Source: Thermodesulfobacteriota bacterium (lineage in GTDB: Bacteria > Thermosulfidibacterota > Thermosulfidibacteria > Thermosulfidibacterales > B14-G1). From it: a stretch of DNA of 43,169 bases. The stretch covers positions 1 through 43,169 of the forward strand of contig JAJSAC010000034.1 in NCBI GenBank assembly GCA_024274915.1, read 5' to 3'. Positions 17,637 through 25,891 of the stretch are shown here, piece after piece; position 1 is the first letter of the stretch; every line of letters begins with the position of its first letter. A program made the position numbers and the translations under genes. The notes below the pieces were generated by a model that was not told where the DNA came from, made no database searches, and saw only the letters and a program-made list of their open reading frames with translations.

Positions 17637-17675
17637 GGGGGGCCTGGTCCTGGAGGTAGGGTAGGTCCCCCTTTT
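17637..17675 (+). terminator. Intrinsic terminator after the DUF35 gene
   Basis: GGGGGGCCT (17637-17645) pairs with AGGTCCCCC (17663-17671) with one mismatch or bulge. TTTT follows at 17672. It closes the accC to DUF35 transcript, 18 bp after the stop codon. Confidence 0.65.
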
Positions 17676-17698
17676 CTGTAATCCATGAGGGGAAAAGA

Positions 17699-17974
17699 AT
17701 GAAGATTTCGCCCAACAAGTTTTATTGGCTTATCTTGAGGGTGGGTGATTGGGAGAAGAAGGGCCGTTGCAATCACCTCACCATAAGGGAACTGTTACCC
17801 GATGAGAAAGAGGTCTTGGGGTCGGAGGGCCAGGGGGCCACCCATGTGGTCCGATTCTTCGATTTCGAGGCCTATCGTCAAATAGTGGGCACCGTCATAG
17901 AGGAGGACGAGGAGCATCTGGTCTTTGACATGGGGAAGGGAAAGACCTACGAATTCCGGGTGTTTAGAGGGTAG
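17699..17974 (+). CDS. Small hypothetical protein
   Basis: This 91-residue soluble-looking protein (MKISPNKFYWLILRVGDWEK at the start) is rich in acidic and aromatic residues and has no recognised motif or signal peptide. ATG 17699 has GAGGGG upstream. It lies after the terminator and runs into the converging amidase gene, overlapping it by 11 bp. A real gene is likely because of the good start and the space it fills. No function proposed. Confidence 0.6.
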   Translation: MKISPNKFYWLILRVGDWEKKGRCNHLTIRELLPDEKEVLGSEGQGATHVVRFFDFEAYRQIVGTVIEEDEEHLVFDMGKGKTYEFRVFRG

Positions 17975-18749
17975 ACCTGGCCAGGTGGCTATCCCGTAGG
18001 GAAGGTATCTGGCTTCTGTACTCTTCCATCACGCTTTTTTCTAGGGTGGCTACGGCAATGTCTTCCTTGTGGACGCTAGCCAAAACACCTCCCAGGGGAT
18101 CTAGGATGATGGAGTGGCCTGGGAAGTTGTATGATCCCGCTTGACCCCACCGGTTGCATCCCAGGACGAAGAACTGGTTTTCCACTGCCCTGGCTTTTAA
18201 TAGGATCTCCCAGTGGGCTATCCTTTGGACAGGCCACTGGGCAGGAACACAAAGGATCTCTACCCCCTGGAAGGGGAGGGGGCGGATAAACTCGGGAAAG
18301 CGGAGGTCGTAGCATATTACCACCCCTAGCTTGCCCAAAGTGGTATCTACTACTAAGGTTTTGTTGCCAGGCGAGAAGATCCTTAACTCTCCCATAGGCT
18401 CGAATAGGTAAACCTTGCGGTACTTGCCTACAGTTTCCCCTTCAGCGATGACGTAAGATGTGTTGTAGATCCTGCCCTCCTCTTCCTCCATCATGGAACC
18501 TGCAACAATCACCATATCGCTCTCTTTAGTCATGCCTTGTAGATGGGCTAGGGCTTTGGCTGTCCAGGGCAAGTGGAGTTGGGGGTCTTTCAGGACAAAA
18601 TCGGTAAGCCACATTTCCGGCAGGACCGCCAGTTGGGCTCCTTCGTTGATGGCGGTTTCCAGTAATGTGAGGGCCTTAGCCAGGTTGAGGCCCGGCTCCC
18701 CTTTGCGTATTTCCATTTGGATAAGGGCTGCTGTCACTCTTTCCTTCAT
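17964..18749 (-). CDS. Carbon-nitrogen hydrolase (nitrilase superfamily, omega-amidase-like)
   Basis: This 261-residue amidase has the full Glu-Lys-Cys triad: E in AVLPEMWLTDF near residue 45, K in YRKVYLFEPMGE near 112, and C in GVVICYDLRFPEF near 146. The following AQWP and AVENQFFVLGCNRWG segments fit omega-amidase/YafV-type members. Such enzymes hydrolyse alpha-ketoglutaramate or other short amides. The exact substrate is not decidable. The 3' end overlaps the small hypothetical gene on the other strand. Confidence 0.88.
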   Translation of the reverse strand: MKERVTAALIQMEIRKGEPGLNLAKALTLLETAINEGAQLAVLPEMWLTDFVLKDPQLHLPWTAKALAHLQGMTKESDMVIVAGSMMEEEEGRIYNTSYVIAEGETVGKYRKVYLFEPMGELRIFSPGNKTLVVDTTLGKLGVVICYDLRFPEFIRPLPFQGVEILCVPAQWPVQRIAHWEILLKARAVENQFFVLGCNRWGQAGSYNFPGHSIILDPLGGVLASVHKEDIAVATLEKSVMEEYRSQIPSLRDSHLARSTL

Positions 18750-18874
18750 GTTGTCTCATATAGCGATTTTCTTCTTGGATGTCACGATATGTGTTTGACC
18801 GTGAAGGTTGGGGGACTATAGGGATGTCCATTCTTTGACACAACTTAGAGCTCCAATGTTTGCAACTTTACACA

Positions 18875-18902
18875 TTTACTAGGCGTTTTCCTTGTCTATA
18901 AT
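18875..18902 (+). promoter_or_regulatory. Sigma-70-type promoter for lpxC
   Basis: A perfect TATAAT at 18897-18902 is preceded, at a 16-bp spacing, by TTTACT (18875-18880). Transcription would begin near 18909, which rules out the upstream in-frame TTG at 18906 as the translation start of lpxC. Confidence 0.6.
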
Positions 18903-18935
18903 GGGTTGAGTAAAAAAGATAAGAGGAGGGTGCCC

Positions 18936-19811
18936 TTGGAGTATCCGTCAGGTGCGCAGAGGACCCTTAAGAGGGAGATAGAACTCAGAGGCTACGGACT
19001 CCATACGGGAAAGCCTTCCACCATCAGAATAAAACCTGCCCCTGTGGATACGGGGGTGGTATTTGTGAGGGGAGGGGTAGAGATTCCGGCTCACTTTTCC
19101 CATGTGGTGGATGTTTCTCGTGCCACCAATCTTGGTAAAGGCCATGTGATGGTGAGAACGGTGGAGCATCTCCTCTCTGCCTTGGCGGGTTTGGGTATAG
19201 ATAATGCCGTCATAGAGGTGGAGGGGGGGGAAGAGATCCCCGGTATGGATGGGAGTTCCTCTGTCTTCACCCGGAAGATTTTGGAGGCAGGTGTAAAGGA
19301 GCAAGAGAAGCCCAGGCGCTGTTGCAGGGTGTTGAAGCCTTTCCGGGTGGAGAGGGAGGATGGGAGCTTTATGGAAGTTTCCCCGAACGGGGGGGGGTTT
19401 AAGGCCCATTGTGTCATAAAGTATGAGCACCCATATCTCGGCTATCAGGCGGCCTCATTTGACCATGACTCTGATAACTACGTGGATGGTATAGCTCCCG
19501 CCAGGACTTACTGCTTTTATGAAGAGATAGCCCATCTTTTGAAGCAGGGGCTGGGCAGGGGCGGAAATATAAAGAACGCTGTGGTCATCGGGAAGGAAGG
19601 GGTTTTGAACGGTCCCCCCCGATTCGAGGATGAGCCTGTACGCCACAAGTTGCTGGATCTTCTGGGGGACTTAAAACTTCTGGGATGTCCCATTATGGGG
19701 GAGCTTAAGGCCTTCAAGGCTGGCCACGCTATGCATCTCCGTTTCCTTGAAGCTTTTGTTGAGAGTGGTGTCTTTGAGGTGATAGACGCTTCCGAAAAGG
19801 TCGGGGGATAG
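18936..19811 (+). CDS. lpxC: UDP-3-O-acyl-N-acetylglucosamine deacetylase
   Basis: This zinc enzyme carries out the committed step of lipid A synthesis, so its presence marks an LPS-bearing diderm. The protein has about 291 residues. It begins with QRTLKREIELRGYGLHTGKP and contains TVEHLLSALAGLGIDNAVIE with a zinc-ligand histidine. HKLLDLLGDLKLLGCPIMGE carries further zinc ligands and GELKAFKAGHAMH follows. TTG 18936 is chosen: AGGAGG at 18924-18929 sits six bases before it, while an upstream in-frame TTG (18906) lies at or before the transcript start and GTG 18930 abuts the ribosome-binding site. The gene stands alone, with its own promoter and a probable terminator. Confidence 0.95.
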   Translation: MEYPSGAQRTLKREIELRGYGLHTGKPSTIRIKPAPVDTGVVFVRGGVEIPAHFSHVVDVSRATNLGKGHVMVRTVEHLLSALAGLGIDNAVIEVEGGEEIPGMDGSSSVFTRKILEAGVKEQEKPRRCCRVLKPFRVEREDGSFMEVSPNGGGFKAHCVIKYEHPYLGYQAASFDHDSDNYVDGIAPARTYCFYEEIAHLLKQGLGRGGNIKNAVVIGKEGVLNGPPRFEDEPVRHKLLDLLGDLKLLGCPIMGELKAFKAGHAMHLRFLEAFVESGVFEVIDASEKVGG

Positions 19812-19825
19812 GGTTCGACCTTTTT
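19795..19825 (+). terminator. Probable terminator at the end of lpxC (bidirectional)
   Basis: AAAAGGTCG (19795-19803) pairs with CGACCTTTT (19816-19824), followed by another T. It overlaps the last lpxC codons and lies between two converging genes, so it could serve both strands. Confidence 0.45.
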
Positions 19826-19852
19826 GAAAGGCGTGAGGGGCCTGGCGGGTGC

Positions 19853-20431
19853 CTAGTTCCCTTTTTTGTTGACGGTGGGTTTCTTTTCTTCCCCCTGGGG
19901 TTTGGGATAGACCTCTTTTATCTCTCCACTGGTGGTGTCTATGTTCACTTGCCAGTGGGCCGTGCGTTGATCTGGATCCCAACACATGACCAGTGCCTCG
20001 GGGTCGTCCCAGTCCATCTTGTAAATGATGCGGTATTGGCAGGTTTTCCCTGTAGCTTCCTTCACCTTGTTCAAGACTTGGGGAGAGTCCATCATTTTAT
20101 TCCAATTTAAGGTAGGATGGCACACTTCGGTCTTTATGCTCCGGGGCCTAAAGAGCCTCTTGCCGTTAGAGAGCATGTAGTAAGTTCTTTCTTGGGAGGG
20201 AGAGCACCCGCTGATGAGGAACTTCTTGGTGTGGCCCGAGCTGTCCATGTTCTGTGAGTCGAAGGAGGCGTAGGCTAGATCAGGAACCTCCACCCCCTTT
20301 TTTAGGAGGATGAAAGCTTCTTTGGCGGTGACGTAGGGGGCGGGTAGTCTCCCTTGACGCGCCACCAGGACCAAGTAGAGGAATAGTATGGAAAACATGA
20401 CGAAAGACGAAGCTAGAATTTTCCCTTTCAT
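19853..20431 (-). CDS. Hypothetical membrane-anchored/secreted protein
   Basis: This 192-residue protein begins with a basic start and one hydrophobic segment (ILASSFVMFSILFLYLVLVA, about residues 5-24), probably a membrane anchor or uncleaved signal. The rest is hydrophilic, with several cysteines (SGCSPS, EVCHP, KTCQY, VMCWD). Near the end WQVNIDTTSGEIKEVYP resembles the end of a PepSY-like repeat, but only weakly. A good AAGGAG site precedes ATG 20431. It is the last gene of the clpB-sigma-adh unit, 24 bp after the dehydrogenase. The cysteines suggest disulfides or a cofactor outside the cytoplasm. No function is assigned. Confidence 0.65.
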   Translation of the reverse strand: MKGKILASSFVMFSILFLYLVLVARQGRLPAPYVTAKEAFILLKKGVEVPDLAYASFDSQNMDSSGHTKKFLISGCSPSQERTYYMLSNGKRLFRPRSIKTEVCHPTLNWNKMMDSPQVLNKVKEATGKTCQYRIIYKMDWDDPEALVMCWDPDQRTAHWQVNIDTTSGEIKEVYPKPQGEEKKPTVNKKGN

Positions 20432-20455
20432 GGAGCCTTTCTCCTTTCTTCTGGA

Positions 20456-21601
20456 TTAAGGTGATGATGCCATCCTCTCTAGCAGTTCTTTAAGATCTTG
20501 AGGAGTGGGAGTGAGGGGAAGGGCTTCTAGGACGCTCTTTCGGGACATGACGAGTTCCACCATTTGATTTTTCCAGTCAGGGTCAAATTCAATCTCTTGG
20601 AGGGAAGTGGGTAATCCCATAGAAGCAAGCCATCCCCGAAGCCAGTCGAGGAATTCGGGAGGGGCAACCCCGGCCTGGTAGGCCAACTCTTTCAATTTTT
20701 CTTGCACGGTGTCTCCGTAGAACTCCAGGACAGGGACCATGAAGAGGGCCATGGCCTCGCCGTGGGACATGCCGTTGAAGACAGCCAAGGCATGCCCCAG
20801 CTGGTGGATGAGGCCGGCTCCTGCTCCGGCAATGGCTAAGCCACCCATGAGGCTTGCTAGAGCCATCTTTTCCCTGGTCTCCCCATTCTCTCCATCTCTC
20901 ACGGCTTCTGTCAGGTGGTGGAGAACGAGTCTGGCCCCTTCCCTGGCCACCAGGTCCGTGAGGGGGAGGGCCTTTTGGGAGAGGAAAGCCTCTATACAGT
21001 GAGAAAGGGCATCTACACCCGTCCTGGCAGTGAGATCGGGGGGACAGGAGAGGGTGAGCTGGGGGTCTACTAGGGCGTGGATGGGAAAACTCCTGCGGCT
21101 CACGATGGGGGCCTTGCGGGGCACAGAGGGGTCTATGATTACGGCATAAGGGGTCACCTCCGATCCCGAACCACTGGTGGTGGGTATGGCGATGTAGGGG
21201 AGGCCGTCTCTTTTAAAGGGCTCGTAGACGCCTATCAAGGAGCTCACCCGGCCTCCGTTGATGAGCATCATGGCTACCACCTTTGCAACATCCAAAGGAC
21301 TCCCTCCGCCCACGCCCACAATTATATGGGGCCATACGCTCTTGGCGAAGGAGAGGGCTTCCTCTACCACATCCACTGTAGGCTCGGGAGGCACTTTGGC
21401 GTAAAAGATGGGATCTTTCCGGGTTTTGTCAATGATTTCCTTTATCTTTTCCTCTAACCCGGAGGCCTTGAGATGGTGGCTTCCACTGATCACCAAGACT
21501 CGGCGAATGTCATGATAACCTTTGAGGATCTCTCCTAGTTTCTCCAGGGTTTCCTGTCCAAAGTGGATTCGAGTCGGTATGTGGTAGCTCCACGCCTTCA
21601 T
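20456..21601 (-). CDS. Iron-containing alcohol dehydrogenase
   Basis: This 381-residue group III (Fe-type) alcohol dehydrogenase starts WSYHIPTRIHFGQETLEKLG. The NAD-binding GGGSPLDVAK lies near residue 96. The metal-site residues lie in GVDALSHCIEAF (D and H), LIHQLGHALA and FNGMSHGEAMA. It probably oxidises or reduces a primary alcohol/aldehyde or diol; the family does not reveal the substrate. The start codon overlaps the sigma-factor stop by one base (TGATG), so it is coupled to a stress operon, an unusual neighbour. Confidence 0.92.
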   Translation of the reverse strand: MKAWSYHIPTRIHFGQETLEKLGEILKGYHDIRRVLVISGSHHLKASGLEEKIKEIIDKTRKDPIFYAKVPPEPTVDVVEEALSFAKSVWPHIIVGVGGGSPLDVAKVVAMMLINGGRVSSLIGVYEPFKRDGLPYIAIPTTSGSGSEVTPYAVIIDPSVPRKAPIVSRRSFPIHALVDPQLTLSCPPDLTARTGVDALSHCIEAFLSQKALPLTDLVAREGARLVLHHLTEAVRDGENGETREKMALASLMGGLAIAGAGAGLIHQLGHALAVFNGMSHGEAMALFMVPVLEFYGDTVQEKLKELAYQAGVAPPEFLDWLRGWLASMGLPTSLQEIEFDPDWKNQMVELVMSRKSVLEALPLTPTPQDLKELLERMASSP

Positions 21602-22596
21602 CAGTTTAGGTAATCCTCCAGTCTCCTAGCTACAGCAATCTTCTTCAGTTTGTCCAGAGCCCTGGCCTCCAATTGTCTCACCCTTTCCCGGCTGATGCCA
21701 AGCATTTTACCCACTTCCTCCAAGGTCATGGGTTTTTCTGTTTCCAATCCGAACCTACACCGGAGGATAAGGGCCTCCCTGGGTTTCAGCTCCTTGAGAA
21801 GATCCTGGATCTGGGTGGAAAGGGACCATTTGAGCATCTGTTCCTCAGTGCTGGGCATTTTTTCCTCTTCCATGAGGTCCAGGAAGGTGGTGTCTTCGTC
21901 CTCGTCCCGGTTGATGGGAGACTCCAGGGAGAGGTGGATGCGGGCCACCCGCAGGATGTCCTCGATGTCGTGGGGTTCCATATGTAGCTCTTCTGCCAGC
22001 TCCTCGGTGGTGGGTTCCCGGCCCAGCTTCTGAGAGAGTTCTTCGAACTTGTTACGGATTCTTAAAAGGACTCCCGCCTGCTTCAGCGGGAGTCTCACGG
22101 CCCCCGATTGCTCGGCCAGGGCTTGCATTATGGCCTGTTTGATCCACCACACCGCGTAGGAGATGAATTTCACACCCCTTTCGGGATCGAAGCGCTTGGC
22201 TGCCTGGATGAGGCCCAGATTCCCTTCGTTTATGAGGTCCATAATGGGAATACCGTACCCCCGGTACTTGCTGGCAACGGAGACCACGAAGCGCAAGTTT
22301 GACTCTATCAGTTTTTTCAGGGCCTCCTTGTCTCCTTCCTGGGCCTTTTTTGCCAGTTCTATCTCCTCTTCCCGGGAGAGGACGGGATATTTACTGATTC
22401 TCTTGAGGTAACTGCTCAGGGCCTCTTCGGGGGTTACCTTGAACTCTTCTACCAGTTCAATAGGGTTTTCGGGCGTTATGGTATCCTCCTCCAAGGCTAC
22501 TGGGGCTGGGACAGAAGGGGAGGGGTTTTCCCTCTCCTCTTCTGTCTCCAGTTTCTTTTCCCTCTCATTGGGAGACTCTCTAGGAGGTTTGGTCAT
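21601..22596 (-). CDS. RNA polymerase sigma-70 family factor (RpoD/RpoS-like, no region 1.1)
   Basis: This is a 331-residue sigma factor. Its Pro/Glu-rich N-terminus (1-45) is followed by region 1.2 (VTPEEALSSYLKRISKYPVL), region 2 (NLRFVVSVASKYRGYGIPIM, GNLGLIQAAKRFDPERGVKF, YAVWWIKQAIMQAL), region 3 (LGREPTTEELAEEL) and region 4 (LEEVGKMLGISRERVRQLEA). It lacks the acidic region 1.1 of housekeeping RpoD, so it is a group 2 or group 3 factor. AVWWIKQAI is closer to RpoD/RpoS than to RpoH. It lies four bases after clpB and overlaps the dehydrogenase. This suggests that heat or protein stress induces this sigma factor together with the disaggregase, which is inference from position. Confidence 0.92.
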   Translation of the reverse strand: MTKPPRESPNEREKKLETEEERENPSPSVPAPVALEEDTITPENPIELVEEFKVTPEEALSSYLKRISKYPVLSREEEIELAKKAQEGDKEALKKLIESNLRFVVSVASKYRGYGIPIMDLINEGNLGLIQAAKRFDPERGVKFISYAVWWIKQAIMQALAEQSGAVRLPLKQAGVLLRIRNKFEELSQKLGREPTTEELAEELHMEPHDIEDILRVARIHLSLESPINRDEDEDTTFLDLMEEEKMPSTEEQMLKWSLSTQIQDLLKELKPREALILRCRFGLETEKPMTLEEVGKMLGISRERVRQLEARALDKLKKIAVARRLEDYLN

Positions 22597-22599
22597 CCT

Positions 22600-25248
22600 T
22601 TAAACCACCTCAGCTTCCATCACTTCCCCTTCTTGCATTTCCTGGGGATTGAAGCGTATCTGCCCATCCTCCATTTCCACTACTACCCTGTGTCCAGGCC
22701 TCACTTCGCCCTTGAGAATGAGTTGGGCCAAGGGATTTTCAATGTATTTCTGAATGGCCCGCCTGAGAGGTCTGGCACCGTACTGGGGATCGAAGCCCGC
22801 CTCCACAAGGAACTCTTTTACTTCCGGTGTGAGCTCTATGTCAATCTTTCGATCAGCCAGACGTCTCCCAATCTTCTCTATGAGGAGGTCCACGATGGCT
22901 TTCATGTGCTCCTTGCCCAAAGAGTGGAAAACGATGATCTCGTCTATCCTGTTGAGGAACTCAGGTCTGAAATGGCGCTGGAGTTCTCGAAGGACCTGCT
23001 CCTTCATGCTCTGGTACTCCAACTCGTATTCGGCGGTGCCGTATGGTGCTTTCGGGACAGTAATGTACTCGTTGCCCACGTTGGAGGTCATGATGATCAC
23101 CGTGTTCTTGAAGGAGACTACGTTCCCTTTAGAGTCGGTGAGGCGCCCGTCCTCCAGAATCTGGAGAAGGATATTGAATACCTCAGGATGGGCTTTCTCG
23201 ATCTCGTCCAGGAGGACCACGGAATAGGGGCGTCTGCGCACCGCTTCCGTGAGCTGCCCTCCTTCCTCGTAGCCTACATAGCCTGGAGGTGCGCCAATGA
23301 GCCTGGCTACAGAGTGACGCTCCATGTATTCGCTCATGTCCAGACGGACCATGGCATTCTCGTCGTCGAAGAGGAACTCGGCCAGGGCCCGCGCCAGCTC
23401 CGTCTTGCCCACACCTGTGGGGCCCAGGAAGAGGAAGGAGGCCAGGGGCCTGTTGGGGTCTGCCAGACCTGCTCTGGCCCTGCGGATGGCTTCGGATACG
23501 GCCTTAACAGCCACATCCTGACCAACCACCCTCTTATGGAGGGCCTCCTCCATGTGGAGGAGCTTCTCGGCCTCTTCCTGGAGGAGCTTGCTCACAGGGA
23601 TCCCCGTCCACTTGGAGACGATCTCGGCAATGTCCTCCTCGTCCACCTCCTCTTTGAGCATGGACCGGTGGCTCTGGATCTCCTTGAGCCTCTGGGTCTG
23701 CTCCTCCAACTCCTTCTGGAGGCGCACCAAAGTGTCGTACTTTAGACGGGCAGCCTTCTCCAGATCGCCAGCCCTCTCAGCCCGCTCCAGCTCTAGGCGA
23801 GTCTGGTCTATCTCTTCCTTAGTCTGGCGTATCTGCTGTATCACCTCTTTCTCCGCCAGCCACTGGGCCTTGAGCTCCTCGTACTTCTCCTTGAACTTGG
23901 AGATTTCCTCTTCGATTTTGCGAAGACGCTCACTGGCAGCGGGATTGTCTTCCCTTTTCACTACCTGGCGCTCGATTTCCAGCTGGCGGATCTTGCGGTC
24001 CAGTTCGTCCAATTCGGCGGGCATGGAGTCTATCTCCATGCGCAGCTTGGCGGCAGCCTCGTCTATGAGGTCAATGGCCTTGTCGGGTAGCCTTCTGTCG
24101 GGCAGGTACCTGTGAGACAGATAGGCTGCTGCTACCAGGGCCGAGTCGGAGATCTTTACGCCATGGTGGATTTCGTACTTCTCCTTAATACCCCTCAGGA
24201 TGGAGATGGTATCCTCCACGCTGGGCTCAGTCACCAATACAGGCTGGAAGCGACGCTCCAGAGCCGGATCTTTCTCAATGTATTTCCTATACTCATCAAT
24301 GGTGGTGGCGCCAATACAATGTAGTTCGCCCCTGGCCAGGGCTGGTTTCAGCAAGTTGGAGGCGTCCATGGCCCCTTCTGCGGCTCCTGCCCCTACCACG
24401 GTGTGGATCTCGTCGATGAACAGGATGACACGACCTTCTGACTCTTGAATCTCTTTTAGGACGGCTTTAAGCCTGTCTTCAAATTCGCCCCTGTATTTGG
24501 CACCGGCGATGAGGGCCCCCATATCCAGGGCCAAAATGGATTTGTCCTGTAGTGTAGTTGGCACGTCTCCTGCAGCTATGCGCTGGGCCAAGCCCTCTAC
24601 GATGGCCGTTTTACCCACACCGGCATCGCCGATGAGGCAGGGGTTATTTTTCCGGCGCCGACACAGGATCTGGATCACTCTTCTTATCTCTTCGTCCCTG
24701 CCGATGACGGGGTCCAGTTTTCCTTTCCTGGCCAGTTCTGTGAGGTCCGTGCAGTAGCGCTTCAAGGCTTGGTATTTTTCCTCAGGGGCCTGATCCGTCA
24801 CCCTGTGAGGCCCCCTCACCTCTTGAAGGGCCTTCATGAAGGTCTCCCGGTTCACCCCCTGGGAAACCAGGATATCATGGGCATAGGAATCCTTCTCCTC
24901 CAGGATGGCCAAAACCAAGTGCTCGGTGCTCACATACTCGTCCTTGAGCTCCTCGGCCTCCTTCATGGCTCTGTCCAAGACCTTTTTCAGCCGGGGAGAA
25001 AGGTAGATCTCTCCTGTGCCCTCCACTTTCGGGTATTTCTGGAGGGCCTCCAGGGTCTGCTTAGAGAGCAGGCCTATGTCTAGCCCCAGCTTCTGGAGAA
25101 TGGGCACCACTATACCCTCTTTCTGCTCTAAGAGGGCGTGGAAGAGGTGCTCAGGTTCCATCTGTTGGTGGCCATACTCTTGGGCCAGCGCATAGGCCCT
25201 CCTCACGGCCTCCTGGGCCTTCACCGTGAGTTTTTCTATGTTCAACAT
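22600..25248 (-). CDS. clpB: ClpB protein disaggregase
   Basis: This hexameric AAA+ chaperone rescues aggregated proteins together with DnaK and DnaJ. The 882 residues show the Clp_N repeat domain (1-150), NBD1 with GDAGVGKT near 206 and [14 protein letters not shown], the long M-domain coiled coil (about 410-530), and NBD2 with [17 protein letters not shown] near 610 and [14 protein letters not shown]. The C-terminal domain ends in an acidic tail. ATG 25248 follows AAAGGAGGAG. It heads the operon clpB, sigma factor, Fe-dehydrogenase, hypothetical. Upstream is a sigma-70 promoter with an HspR-like inverted repeat at the start of the transcript. Confidence 0.97.
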   Translation of the reverse strand: MLNIEKLTVKAQEAVRRAYALAQEYGHQQMEPEHLFHALLEQKEGIVVPILQKLGLDIGLLSKQTLEALQKYPKVEGTGEIYLSPRLKKVLDRAMKEAEELKDEYVSTEHLVLAILEEKDSYAHDILVSQGVNRETFMKALQEVRGPHRVTDQAPEEKYQALKRYCTDLTELARKGKLDPVIGRDEEIRRVIQILCRRRKNNPCLIGDAGVGKTAIVEGLAQRIAAGDVPTTLQDKSILALDMGALIAGAKYRGEFEDRLKAVLKEIQESEGRVILFIDEIHTVVGAGAAEGAMDASNLLKPALARGELHCIGATTIDEYRKYIEKDPALERRFQPVLVTEPSVEDTISILRGIKEKYEIHHGVKISDSALVAAAYLSHRYLPDRRLPDKAIDLIDEAAAKLRMEIDSMPAELDELDRKIRQLEIERQVVKREDNPAASERLRKIEEEISKFKEKYEELKAQWLAEKEVIQQIRQTKEEIDQTRLELERAERAGDLEKAARLKYDTLVRLQKELEEQTQRLKEIQSHRSMLKEEVDEEDIAEIVSKWTGIPVSKLLQEEAEKLLHMEEALHKRVVGQDVAVKAVSEAIRRARAGLADPNRPLASFLFLGPTGVGKTELARALAEFLFDDENAMVRLDMSEYMERHSVARLIGAPPGYVGYEEGGQLTEAVRRRPYSVVLLDEIEKAHPEVFNILLQILEDGRLTDSKGNVVSFKNTVIIMTSNVGNEYITVPKAPYGTAEYELEYQSMKEQVLRELQRHFRPEFLNRIDEIIVFHSLGKEHMKAIVDLLIEKIGRRLADRKIDIELTPEVKEFLVEAGFDPQYGARPLRRAIQKYIENPLAQLILKGEVRPGHRVVVEMEDGQIRFNPQEMQEGEVMEAEVV

Positions 25249-25285
25249 GGTTCTCCTCCTTTAAATTTGTTTCTTCCAATAATTT

Positions 25286-25306
25286 ACTCAAGAAATATGA
25301 TTGAGC
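25286..25306 (-). promoter_or_regulatory. HspR-like inverted repeat in the clpB leader (halves in reversed order)
   Basis: On the plus strand ACTCAAG (25286-25292), seven bases, then ATTGAGC (25300-25306). The classical HAIR site is CTTGAGT-N7-ACTCAAG. Here the same heptamers and spacing are seen with the halves exchanged. It lies just after the -10 box of the clpB promoter, a good place for a repressor. Binding by HspR is inference. Confidence 0.5.
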
Positions 25307-25314
25307 TATACTAA

Positions 25315-25343
25315 AATATCGGACAAGGGGGTCCCTATGTCAA
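25315..25343 (-). promoter_or_regulatory. Sigma-70-type clpB promoter
   Basis: Read on the minus strand, TTGACA (25343-25338), a 17-bp spacer and GATATT (25320-25315). The transcript would start near 25308, leaving about a 60-base leader before clpB. Confidence 0.55.
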
Positions 25344-25491
25344 GAGGGTGGGGCTTTTTCCTAAGGGTGGGGTAGGAGCGGAATGAGAGGGTCTGGACGT
25401 TACTTGGGTAGGTAGGATGATTGTCTTCCTGTCCGTTGTTTTACCTCTGATCGAGGCTCGATAAACCTGAAAGGCGGGGAATTTATAAAGT

Positions 25492-25507
25492 ACATTGCTT
25501 GCAATGT
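25492..25507. repeat. Small perfect inverted repeat (ACATTGC-TT-GCAATGT)
   Basis: Seven-base arms flank TT. The centre TTGCTTGCAA is identical to that of the palindrome at 10725-10740. Whether it is an operator or a hairpin is unknown. Confidence 0.45.
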
Positions 25508-25543
25508 TGATTTGTTTTGTATGGTGTATATATTTTCCAATTT

Positions 25544-25581
25544 AATGAACAACCCTGGGGCTTGCCCCAGGGTTGTTCATT
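25544..25581. terminator. Perfect 18-bp inverted repeat, strong hairpin
   Basis: The arms AATGAACAACCCTGGGGC (25544-25561) and its exact reverse complement (25564-25581) surround TT. As RNA the stem is capped by a G(CUUG)C tetraloop. No good T run follows on either strand, so a terminator is only the most likely explanation. A protein site or a mobile-element end is possible. It lies between hspR (310 bp away) and clpB (330 bp away). Confidence 0.4.
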
Positions 25582-25891
25582 GGGAAGTTTCAACTGGAGC
25601 AGGCAATGATATCATGCTTAAAGTCGAGAAGATGCTAGGACTTGAGAGAAGAGAGAACTTTGAAGACAGGAACAAGATGATGAATTATTGTTGCAACTTA
25701 ACGATAAAGTTAGGGAATATCTATATTCATAAAACGAGGTCTTCTTTCTAGGATAAACATTTAACTTATGTGTAAAAGTTCTGATAGGTGAGTATTTTAG
25801 ACGATAAAACCCAGTTCTATATGTTGTCCATCGGTGTAGAATCATATAACATGCAATTTGTCACATAATGAGAGACGGATAGGCTTCCTGA
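25582..25891. other. AT-rich stretch without a convincing gene
   Basis: Some 310 bases are visibly richer in A and T than the surrounding coding DNA. An open frame of 79 codons (25512-25751) crosses the hairpin and has no ribosome-binding site or family resemblance. Nothing else was recognised. It could hold a small RNA or be the remains of transferred DNA. Confidence 0.4.

Noticed and set aside
25512-25751. 79-codon open frame in the AT-rich gap
   Set aside because: It runs through the 18-bp hairpin, lacks a ribosome-binding site and does not resemble a known protein; a gene here is not supported.
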